From the NCBI GenBank assembly GCA_035690495.1, contig DASSKK010000061.1:1-64000 (forward strand): 64,000 nt of DNA, read 5' to 3'. Origin of the DNA: DASSKK01 sp035690495. Lineage in GTDB: Bacteria; Actinomycetota; Actinomycetes; Propionibacteriales; Nocardioidaceae. Of this stretch, positions 35,459-42,369 are shown in pieces; position 1 is the first letter of the stretch; each line of letters starts with the position of its first letter. The position numbers and the translations under genes are program-made. Under the pieces are notes generated by a model, which was given only the letters and a program-made list of their open reading frames with translations, was not told the origin of the DNA and did not search any database.

Positions 35459-35839
35459 TCAGCCTTCGACGCTGGCCTGGTACGCCGTGGCGTCCATCAG
35501 CGCGTCGAGCGCACCCGGGTCGCTGGGCCGGATCTCGAGCAGCCAGCCTTCGCCGTACGGATCGGAGTTCACCAGCTCCGGGCTGGACTCGAGGCTCTCG
35601 TTGCGGGTGACCACGGTTCCCGAGACCGGGGCGTAGACGTCGCTGACGGACTTCGTCGACTCGAGCTCCCCGACCGCAGCGCCGGCCTCGATCTGGGTGT
35701 CGGCCTCCGGGAGGGAGACGTAGACGATGTCACCGAGCGCGTCTTGCGCGTAGTCGGTGATGCCGACCCGGACCGTCGAGTTCTCAAAGCTGCGTACCCA
35801 CTCGTGCTCGGGGGTGTACTTGAGGTCTTCGGGATACAC
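35459..35839 (-). CDS. gcvH: Glycine cleavage system H protein
   Basis: 126 residues. Small carrier protein with a lipoyl domain; the lipoylated lysine is in VGELESTKSVSDVYAPVSG (about residue 62). It shuttles the aminomethyl group between GcvP and GcvT. The GTG start follows AAGGAG by five bases. Flanked by garA and the DUF881 gene as in M. tuberculosis (Rv1826). gcvT is not in the window. Confidence 0.96.
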   Translation of the reverse strand: MYPEDLKYTPEHEWVRSFENSTVRVGITDYAQDALGDIVYVSLPEADTQIEAGAAVGELESTKSVSDVYAPVSGTVVTRNESLESSPELVNSDPYGEGWLLEIRPSDPGALDALMDATAYQASVEG

Positions 35840-35899
35840 GGCAACTCCTTCGGCGGGCCGACCGTCGGGGCCGGCGATGGGGCACGGCGACGAGACAGG

Positions 35900-36628
35900 C
35901 TACCCGCCGGACGCGGGCTTGGCGTAGTCCGGCGTCGGCGGCTCGCGGACACTGGCAATCTCGACGTCCTGCGACTGCTCGACCGCGACCGTGCCGCCCG
36001 CGTCCTTGACCAGGGAGTCGAACCCACCGCGGATGTCCAGCGCAGTGGCCAGGGTGTGCGGGTCGCCGATCGCGTCGATGACATACGGCGGGTTCAGCTG
36101 CCTGCCGTCGACGCTGACGCCGCCGTCGGGGCTGTTGGAGATCGCCGTCCGGGCGACCACCCGCACCGTGTCGTTGACCTCGATGGCCTCCGCTCCTGCA
36201 TCGCGCAGCTCCTCCAGCCCGTTCAGCAGCTGGTTGGTGCCGACGCCGGCAGTGGGGTCCTTGACCGTGATCCGCACCCCGGGTCCGACCGCGGGCAGCG
36301 TTCCGGCCAGGATGCCGAGATCCGTCGCCTGCTCGCGGGCCCGCTCGAGTGCCGTACGGCGTGCCTGCGTGTCGTTGCGCAGCGAGTTGCGGGTCTGCTG
36401 CAGCTGTGCGATCTCGGTCTCCGCGCGTTGCGAGGCCAGGGAGAGGTTGTTGATCAGGCTGATCAGCTCGCCCTGGCGCGCCCCGACGTACTTGTCGTCC
36501 TTGCTGTTGGCGTTGACCTGCACCACGGCGGCGAACCCGAGCGCAGCCAGCAGCACCCCGGCGACCAGCTGTCCGCGTGAGGGGCGGGAGAGAATCGACG
36601 TCCACGAGGAGGGGCGCTGCTCAGGCAT
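35900..36628 (-). CDS. DUF881 protein (Rv1825-like)
   Basis: 242 residues. One N-terminal membrane helix (GQLVAGVLLAALGFAAVVQV), a coiled-coil segment (about 55-95) and an extracellular DUF881 domain containing GVRITVKDP, LLNGLEELRDAGAEAIEVND and PYVIDAIGDPHTL. Such proteins are found with pgsA and Sbp in Gram-positives and are thought to act in cell-envelope or division processes; Rv1825 has been linked to septum proteins. Overlaps sbp by eight bases. Confidence 0.88.
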   Translation of the reverse strand: MPEQRPSSWTSILSRPSRGQLVAGVLLAALGFAAVVQVNANSKDDKYVGARQGELISLINNLSLASQRAETEIAQLQQTRNSLRNDTQARRTALERAREQATDLGILAGTLPAVGPGVRITVKDPTAGVGTNQLLNGLEELRDAGAEAIEVNDTVRVVARTAISNSPDGGVSVDGRQLNPPYVIDAIGDPHTLATALDIRGGFDSLVKDAGGTVAVEQSQDVEIASVREPPTPDYAKPASGG

Positions 36629-36953
36629 GGAAGATGTGCCTCCGGATCGCGGCGACGTTGGAGAAGATCCGGATCCCGAGCACCACGATCACACCCGTGG
36701 ACAGCTGTCCGCCGACTCCGAGCTTGTCGCCCAGATAGACGATCAGCGCGGCGATCAGCACGTTGCTGATGAAGGAGACGACGAAGACCTTGTCGTCGAA
36801 GATCCCGTCGAGGAAGGCGCGCAGCGCTCCGAACACGGCATCGAGGGCCGCGACCACGGCGATCGGCAGGTAGGGCTCGAGCCACACCGGGACCGCCGGC
36901 TGGAGCACCAGCCCGAGCACCACGCCGACCAGCAGGCCGAGACCGGCGATCAT
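36621..36953 (-). CDS. sbp: Small basic protein Sbp (DUF1290, Rv1824-like)
   Basis: 110 residues with three hydrophobic segments: GLGLLVGVVLGLVLQPAV, LPIAVVAALDAVFGALRAFL and VSFISNVLIAALIVYLGDKL. The pattern and the FDDKVFVVSFISN motif are those of DUF1290/Sbp, always encoded between two DUF881 genes, as here. Bacillus Sbp lies next to divIB-ftsA in a division cluster; its biochemical role is unknown. Short overlaps on both sides (8 and 4 bases) show tight co-translation. Confidence 0.9.
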   Translation of the reverse strand: MIAGLGLLVGVVLGLVLQPAVPVWLEPYLPIAVVAALDAVFGALRAFLDGIFDDKVFVVSFISNVLIAALIVYLGDKLGVGGQLSTGVIVVLGIRIFSNVAAIRRHIFHA

Positions 36954-37798
36954 CGCAGGGTCTCCTTGGTGTTGGCCTGGGCGGGGCGGCGGGGGACGGC
37001 ATAGTGCAGGGCCAGGTGCGGGGCGGCGGGCAGCTTCATGGACTCCTCGGGGGTGATATCGAACCGCAGACCGAAGCTCAGGTGCAGGGCGACCCAGGTC
37101 TGTCCGCCGGCGGTGTCGAGGAACCGTGCTCCGAGCCGGTCCGGGTTGCCGATCGCCGAGACGACGTACGGTCGCTTCAGCGAAGCGTAGTTGACCGTGA
37201 TGGACTCACCGGCGCCGCGGATGGCAGTGAGATTGGTGATTCTCTGGTCGTTGATGGCGACGGCTTCGGCCCCGGCCTCCCACAGGCCGTTGACCAGCTT
37301 CTGGAGGTCCTTGTCGAGCACCTGCTGCTTGGCCGTGGCGTGGGCCGCGTCGTCCACTGTCACCTTGATGCCGGGCCCCCTGGCCGGGCTCGCACCCGCC
37401 GCGAGTCCGAGCCGCGTCAGCTTGTTCTGCACCGCCCGGCCCTGCGCACTCGCCTCGGCGTAGGAGGCGCGCATGTCGTCGATGGCGCGATGCAGCGAGC
37501 CGATCTGGTCGCGCTGGTGTGCCAGGGCGGCCTTGCGCTCGTTGATCTGCGCCACCAGGTCGTCATGGCTGTTGGCCGACTGGTCCGCCGTCCGCGCGGT
37601 CTGCACGGCCGCCGTCACGACCAGGATCCCGAACAGCGCCAGGATCGCCAGCGAGCCTGTGCCTGGTCGGCGCTCCGGTCGGCGACCGCCGGCGGCCGCA
37701 CGCTCGGAGGCCTGCGCGTAGTCCTCGTCCAGCGAGGTCGCAGTGATGTGGTCCAGAAGCCCGATCACCGAGCGGAGCGGTGGGTCAGTGGTGGCCAT
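36950..37798 (-). CDS. DUF881 protein (Rv1823-like)
   Basis: 282 residues. Cytoplasmic N-terminus of about 45 residues, one membrane helix (GSLAILALFGILVVTAAVQT), coiled coil (about 75-120), then the DUF881 domain (GPGIKVTVDD, LVNGLWEAGAEAVAINDQRI, VSAIGNPDRLGARFLD). Second DUF881 paralogue of the block; the two may form a heteromeric membrane complex with Sbp, which is inference. It overlaps the pgsA 3' end by 14 bases. Confidence 0.88.
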   Translation of the reverse strand: MATTDPPLRSVIGLLDHITATSLDEDYAQASERAAAGGRRPERRPGTGSLAILALFGILVVTAAVQTARTADQSANSHDDLVAQINERKAALAHQRDQIGSLHRAIDDMRASYAEASAQGRAVQNKLTRLGLAAGASPARGPGIKVTVDDAAHATAKQQVLDKDLQKLVNGLWEAGAEAVAINDQRITNLTAIRGAGESITVNYASLKRPYVVSAIGNPDRLGARFLDTAGGQTWVALHLSFGLRFDITPEESMKLPAAPHLALHYAVPRRPAQANTKETLR

Positions 37799-38414
37799 GC
37801 AGCACCGGCGCCTTGTCCCGTTCGGTCAACAGCTTGCGCACCTGCCATGCGTAGAGCCCGCCGGCCCACCAGTACAGGCCTGTGCCCCAGATCGCGAAGC
37901 CCCACCCGAAGACCTTGGCAAGGGTGGGCAGGACCCCGGTCCCGTCGCCGAGCAGGAGGAGCGGGAAGGCATAGAGCAGGTTCGCAGTGGCCGCCTTGCC
38001 CAAGAAGTGCACCGGCAGCGCGTGGTAGCCGCGGGTGCGCAAGAAGGGGACGAGCCCCCACAGCAGCAGGTCGCGGGCCGGGAGGATCGCGGCCAGCCAC
38101 CAGGGGATCACCCCGCGCATGGCCAGCCCCACCACGGTGGACAGGATGTAGAGCCGGTCGGCGACCGGGTCGAGGATCTCGCCGAGCTTCGAGGTCTGTT
38201 GCAGCCGCCGGGCGAGGTAGCCGTCGAGGTAGTCGCTGACGCCCGACAACGCCAGCACCAGCAGCGCCCATCCGTCGGCCTCGGGGACCAGGATCAACCA
38301 CAAGAACAGCGGGACGCCCGCCAGCCTCACGATGCTGATCAGGTTGGGCACGGTGAGAATGCGGCCGCCGGCTGCCTCGCCCGCGGTCGCGTGTGCCCGC
38401 TCTGCCCTGTCCAC
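37785..38414 (-). CDS. pgsA: CDP-alcohol phosphatidyltransferase (PgsA family)
   Basis: 209 residues, about five membrane helices. The family signature D-x2-D-G-x2-A-R-x8-G-x3-D-x3-D is fully present in SDYLDGYLARRLQQTSKLGE followed by ILDPVADRL. It would make phosphatidylglycerophosphate or a related phospholipid (cardiolipin route); exact substrate is open, as M. tuberculosis has several paralogues and Rv1822 (pgsA2) is the positional match. GTG start preceded by GAGGGAAGG. A TAAGGT -10-like sequence lies near 38495 in the 115-base gap before it. First gene of the minus-strand block down to the Rv1830-like gene. Confidence 0.9.
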   Translation of the reverse strand: MDRAERAHATAGEAAGGRILTVPNLISIVRLAGVPLFLWLILVPEADGWALLVLALSGVSDYLDGYLARRLQQTSKLGEILDPVADRLYILSTVVGLAMRGVIPWWLAAILPARDLLLWGLVPFLRTRGYHALPVHFLGKAATANLLYAFPLLLLGDGTGVLPTLAKVFGWGFAIWGTGLYWWAGGLYAWQVRKLLTERDKAPVLHGHH

Positions 38415-38529
38415 GGCCTTCCCTCACCATGCCCGCCACGGTCTGTGACCGTTGCTCGTCGACGCCCCTTGCGTGGTGAGTACCTTATCCGGCGGACCCT
38501 GCGCAGCCGCAGCGTAGCCGCCGCTGAAG

Positions 38530-39030
38530 TCAGTCGACCCGCGCCAGGGAGAGGCTCTTCCCCCGGGCGCCCCCCATCCACACCTCCTGGCAGGCGGCGG
38601 CGAACTCCTCCAGCCCGTCCTCGATGGTCGCGAACACGTTGCCGGGCACCCACCCCTGGTCGCCGTTGAGCAGCAGGTTGTTGCGCCCGTAGAAGACCGC
38701 GAGGTCGATGATCTGCTCGAGGTCGCCGGGACCCCCGCCGCTCTCGTAGCCGTGTGACGGCGTGGCCAGGTCGTTGGCGTCGAAGGCGAAGTAGCACAGG
38801 TCGCCCGGAATCGGGGTGACCGTGGTGTTCTCCTTGCCGGGCTCGACCGCGGCGAAGGCGGGCACCAGCGTGTAGATCTCGTTGCGGGCGTACTTGCCGT
38901 GGAAGACCGCCCCGGACAGCGGCAGCGCCTCCCACACCGCGTCGGCGGTGCGAGGGGCCTCCTCGTCCAGCAGCCGCGCGGTGCACTGGACGCCGCCGGG
39001 GTCGAGGGTGATCGTCAGATAGCGGGCCAT
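38530..39030 (-). CDS. DUF3830 protein (cyclophilin-like fold)
   Basis: 166 residues. DUF3830 features: an early CTARLLDEEAPRTADAVWEA segment, GAVFHGKYARNEIYTLVP, PGDLCYFAF and FYGRNNLLLNGDQGWVPGNVFATI. The fold is cyclophilin-like; no activity is established. Such genes usually sit in catabolic clusters with amidases, Asp/Glu-racemase-like enzymes and amino-acid transporters, as here. It follows the amidase by 27 bases and is the last gene of the minus-strand arm of the ectoine-type island. Confidence 0.82.
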   Translation of the reverse strand: MARYLTITLDPGGVQCTARLLDEEAPRTADAVWEALPLSGAVFHGKYARNEIYTLVPAFAAVEPGKENTTVTPIPGDLCYFAFDANDLATPSHGYESGGGPGDLEQIIDLAVFYGRNNLLLNGDQGWVPGNVFATIEDGLEEFAAACQEVWMGGARGKSLSLARVD

Positions 39031-39057
39031 GCGGTTCCTTCCATCTACTCTTCTCCG

Positions 39058-40467
39058 TCAGCTCTGGGCGAGGGTAGGCACCAGATCGTTCCAGGTGGTC
39101 GCGCTCTCGTAGGCGCGGCCGGCGCGGAGCACGAGCGCGTCGGCGTGCCGTGCTCCGACGATCTGCAGTCCGACCGGCAGCCCGGCACCGGTCAGTCCGC
39201 ACGGGATGCTCAGTGCCGGCTGCTGGGTCATGTTGAACGGATAGGTGTACGGCGTCCAGCTCGTCCAGTCCGGGGAGAGCGAGCCTGCGGGCGCGTCGGT
39301 GCCGGTGGGGAACGCGGTGATCGGCAGCGTGGGGGTCACCAGCAGGTCGTGACGGCGGTGGAACTCGCCCATCCGCAGGCCGAGGTCCATCCGGACCGCG
39401 GTCGCGTCCAGGAAGTCGGATGCGGTGAGCTGCGCCCCGGCCTCCACGACCCGGCGGAGACCGGGATCGATGCGGTCCAGCGCTTCGGCGCCGTACGCCT
39501 CCGCGACCTTGGCGGCACCTGACTGCCAGAGCACGTCGAAGGCGTCGATGGGGTCGGTGAAGCCGGGATCGACCTCCTCGACGATCGCGCCGCGATCGGC
39601 GAGCACGCCCACCGCGGCCCGCACCAGGGTCTCGACCTCGGGATCGTTGTCGACATAACCCAGGGTCGCCGAGAAGCCGATCCGCAGGCCGGCCACTCCA
39701 CCCTCCAGCCCGGTGAGGAACGACCCAGTGGGCGTCGGCATCGCCGACCAGTCCCGGTGGTCGAAACCGCTGACCACGTCGAGCAGGGTGGCCGCGTCCG
39801 TCACGCTGCGGGTCATCGGCCCCGCGTGCGAGAGGGTCCCGAAGGGGCTGGCCGGGTACAACGACACCAGTCCGTAGGTCGGCTTCAGTGCGACGGTGCC
39901 GGTGAAGGCGGCGGGTATCCGTACCGATCCCCCGCCGTCGGTGCCCATCGACCACGCACACATCCCGAGCCCGACGGCGGTGGCGCTGCCGCCGCTGGAG
40001 CCTCCCGAGGTCCGGGACGCGTCCCAGGGGTTGCCTGTGGCGCCGAACCTCCGGGAGTCGGTCACGCCCTTCCAGGCGAACTCGGGCGTGCTGGTCTTGC
40101 CGAGGAAGACGGCGCCGGCTTCCCGGAGCCGGGCCACGCAAGGGGCGTCGTCCGGCCACGGCCCGGACGGGTCGATGAGCTCGCTCCCCCGCAGTGTGGG
40201 CCAGCCGCGGGTCAAGAAGATGTCCTTGATGGAGGTGGGGATGCCGTCCGCGGGGCCGCGCTGCCGGCCTTCCCGCCAACGCGCCTCGGACTCCTCGGCG
40301 GCGGCGACGGCCCCCTCGACGTCGACGAGCACGAAGGCGTGCGTCGACCCGTCCAGCCGGTCGATCTGCTCGAGCGCGGCGCGGGTCGCCTCGACCGGTG
40401 ACAGGCTGCCGTCGGCGTACGACGTGGACAGCTCTGTCGCGGTCAGCCGCGTCAGCTCGCCCTTCAC
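39058..40467 (-). CDS. Amidase (amidase-signature family)
   Basis: 469 residues. The Ser-cisSer-Lys triad is visible: Lys in PTSIKDIFL, cis-Ser in SGGSSGGSATAVG and the nucleophile in GTDGGGSVRIPA. The substrate-binding C-terminal half ends SIPCGLTGAGLPVGLQIVG, as usual. Candidate substrates are small carboxamides made in the ectoine-type pathway, which is inference. The GTG at 40467 overlaps the stop of the dehydrogenase gene (GTGA); the longer frame to 40641 lies within that gene. It shares the promoter at 41528-41557 with its neighbours. Confidence 0.9.
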   Translation of the reverse strand: MKGELTRLTATELSTSYADGSLSPVEATRAALEQIDRLDGSTHAFVLVDVEGAVAAAEESEARWREGRQRGPADGIPTSIKDIFLTRGWPTLRGSELIDPSGPWPDDAPCVARLREAGAVFLGKTSTPEFAWKGVTDSRRFGATGNPWDASRTSGGSSGGSATAVGLGMCAWSMGTDGGGSVRIPAAFTGTVALKPTYGLVSLYPASPFGTLSHAGPMTRSVTDAATLLDVVSGFDHRDWSAMPTPTGSFLTGLEGGVAGLRIGFSATLGYVDNDPEVETLVRAAVGVLADRGAIVEEVDPGFTDPIDAFDVLWQSGAAKVAEAYGAEALDRIDPGLRRVVEAGAQLTASDFLDATAVRMDLGLRMGEFHRRHDLLVTPTLPITAFPTGTDAPAGSLSPDWTSWTPYTYPFNMTQQPALSIPCGLTGAGLPVGLQIVGARHADALVLRAGRAYESATTWNDLVPTLAQS

Positions 40468-41471
40468 GCGCTCGCCCGGTCTGCCGGCACGAAACCCAAT
40501 CGCTTGTCCACGACGTTGAGCAGCGGGCGACCCTCCAGGTATCTGTGCGCGTTGTCCACGAACTGCCTCGACAGCGCACCGTGCCACCCTTCGGCGTCCC
40601 CGGACATGTGGGCGGAGATGCGGACCCCCGGGGCGTCCCACAGTGGGTGGTCCTGCGGCAGCGGCTCGGTCGCGAAGACGTCGAGGGCCGCTCCGGCGAT
40701 CTCCCCGGATCCGAGCGCCTCGAGCAGGTCGGGCTCGCGGACCGACTCACCACGGCCCACGTTGACCAGGTAGCCGGTCGGCTTCATCGCGTGCAGCACC
40801 TCCGCGTCGATCATCCCGCGGGTCTGCGAGGTGAGCGGTGCCGCCACCACCAGGTAGTCGGCCCAGCCGGCGTGCGCGGCCAGGTCGGAGCTGGCGATCA
40901 CGTCGCCGAAGTCGGGGTCCCCCGCGCGCGCCGTACGCCCGGCACCGCGAACCTCCATGCCGACCGCAGCGAGCAGCCGCGCGGTCTCGCGACCGATCGC
41001 ACCCGTGCCGACCACCAGCGCCCGCGCCCCCTGCACGGTCGCAGTGTCCCGGTGCAGCCACCGGTGGGCGCGCTGCAGGTCCTGGCTGGCACCGGCCTGC
41101 TTGGCGTGTGCCAGGATGCTCATCAAGACGAACTCGGCCATCGGGCGGTCGAAAACGCCGCGGGCGTTGGTGACCGTGACCGGCGAGGTGACGAGCTCGT
41201 CGAACAGCAGCTTGTCGACCCCGGCCGCGGCCACATGGATCCACTGCAACGACGCGGCCCGGCTCCACACTCGTTGCACGGCGGTGGAGAAGAAGTCCCA
41301 CAAGAACAGCACCTCTGCGTCGCTGACTGCGTCGGCAAGGCCCGCCTCGTCGGTGTAGCGCACGTCCATCGACGTCCCCAGGTCGGCCAGCTCCGGCCGC
41401 TGCGCGTCCTGCGGGCAAAGCACCACGACCACCGGTCTGCTGTCGTCTCTGCCGTCGTCGTCGGGCGCCAA
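40464..41471 (-). CDS. D-2-hydroxyacid dehydrogenase family protein
   Basis: 335 residues. Rossmann NAD(P)-binding domain with VVGTGAIGRETARLLAAVGM, then the catalytic region LVNVGRGESVREPDLLEAL, ALDVFATEPLPQDHPLW and the SAHMSGDAEGWH segment where the general-base histidine lies. It probably reduces a 2-oxoacid or oxidises a 2-hydroxyacid. The TTG at 41471 is chosen as start because AGGAGGAGG precedes it with normal spacing; the frame reads on to 41600 through the promoter. It heads the minus-strand unit dehydrogenase-amidase-DUF3830, whose promoter is overlapped by the island's palindrome. Confidence 0.83.
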   Translation of the reverse strand: MAPDDDGRDDSRPVVVVLCPQDAQRPELADLGTSMDVRYTDEAGLADAVSDAEVLFLWDFFSTAVQRVWSRAASLQWIHVAAAGVDKLLFDELVTSPVTVTNARGVFDRPMAEFVLMSILAHAKQAGASQDLQRAHRWLHRDTATVQGARALVVGTGAIGRETARLLAAVGMEVRGAGRTARAGDPDFGDVIASSDLAAHAGWADYLVVAAPLTSQTRGMIDAEVLHAMKPTGYLVNVGRGESVREPDLLEALGSGEIAGAALDVFATEPLPQDHPLWDAPGVRISAHMSGDAEGWHGALSRQFVDNAHRYLEGRPLLNVVDKRLGFVPADRASA

Positions 41472-41527
41472 GGTGACCTCCTCCTGGAGCTCGGCAGCGC
41501 TGGACGCTGGCTGAAGGCTCCTCGCAG

Positions 41528-41580
41528 ACCGTAGGATCGACCGTGTCGGATTGTCAACAATCCACCGATCGTGTGAGGAT
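41528..41580. promoter_or_regulatory. Divergent promoters with GntR-type operator 1
   Basis: The palindrome GGATTGTCAACAATCC (41548-41563; 7-bp arms, 2-base centre) lies between the dehydrogenase and EutA-like genes. On the minus strand it contains the -35 TTGACA (41557-41552), followed after 18 bases by -10 TACGGT (41533-41528). On the plus strand TTGTCA (41551-41556) and GAGGAT (41575-41580) may form a weaker promoter six bases before the GTG. Copies lie at 49175 and 51993. Confidence 0.72.
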
Positions 41581-41586
41581 GGCGCG

Positions 41587-42369
41587 GTGACTGCCAGCAC
41601 AGCACAGTACGATTCCGAGTCCGTCCCCGGCCCCGCGGCCCAGGCCGGGGTGGGCGTGGTCGTCCCCTACGACATGGCCCTGGACCGGGAGCTGTGGCGC
41701 TGGGTCCCCGACGACGTGTCGCTCTACCTGACCCGCACGCCGTTCGCGCCGCTGCCGGTGACCGTCGAGATGGCCGAGCACGTCTCCGACGCCGCCGCCG
41801 TCCGCGACGGAGTCCGCGCACTGCAGGCCGTCTCCCCCGGCGTATACGCCTACGCCTGCACCTCGGGGAGCTTCGTGAACGGCGTCGCGGGCGAGCGTCG
41901 CCTCGTCGAGGCGATGACCGACGCGCTGGACGACGCGGGCGCGCGTGTGCTGACCACCTCCGGTGCGCTGCGAGCAGCGCTGACCGCACTGGGTGTGCGC
42001 ACCGTGGCCGTGGCCACGCCGTACGACCCGGAGGTGACCGCCCGGCTGCGCGACTTCCTCGACGAGACGGGCGTCGAGGTCGCGGGGAGCGCGCACCTGG
42101 GTCTGCGCGACGACATCCCGAAGGTGCCGTACGCGACGACCGCCCAACTGGTGCTGGACGCCCACAGCGACGCCGGAGGGAACGCCGACGCCGTCCTGGT
42201 GTCGTGCACGAACCTGCCCACCTATGACGTGATCGCGCCGCTGGAGGAGGCCCTGGGCAAGCCGGTCGTGACCGCCAACCAGGCGACGATGTGGGCGGCG
42301 CTGGGCGCACTCGGCCGCCGGATGGCCGGAGCCGGGCAGCGGCTCGCGGGGGTGGCCCACGATGGCTGA
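41587..42369 (+). CDS. eutA: EutA-like Asp/Glu racemase-fold protein (maleate isomerase family)
   Basis: 260 residues of the Asp/Glu racemase - maleate isomerase - arylmalonate decarboxylase superfamily. Both catalytic cysteines are present: C91 in YACTSGSFVNG and C207 in LVSCTNLPTYD, one from each half of the pseudo-symmetric fold. EutA proteins of this family accompany ectoine hydrolase genes and have been proposed to act on hydroxyectoine stereochemistry; the reaction is not proven. The GTG at 41587 is preceded by GAGG. It overlaps the hydrolase gene by eight bases. Confidence 0.82.
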   Translation: MTASTAQYDSESVPGPAAQAGVGVVVPYDMALDRELWRWVPDDVSLYLTRTPFAPLPVTVEMAEHVSDAAAVRDGVRALQAVSPGVYAYACTSGSFVNGVAGERRLVEAMTDALDDAGARVLTTSGALRAALTALGVRTVAVATPYDPEVTARLRDFLDETGVEVAGSAHLGLRDDIPKVPYATTAQLVLDAHSDAGGNADAVLVSCTNLPTYDVIAPLEEALGKPVVTANQATMWAALGALGRRMAGAGQRLAGVAHDG

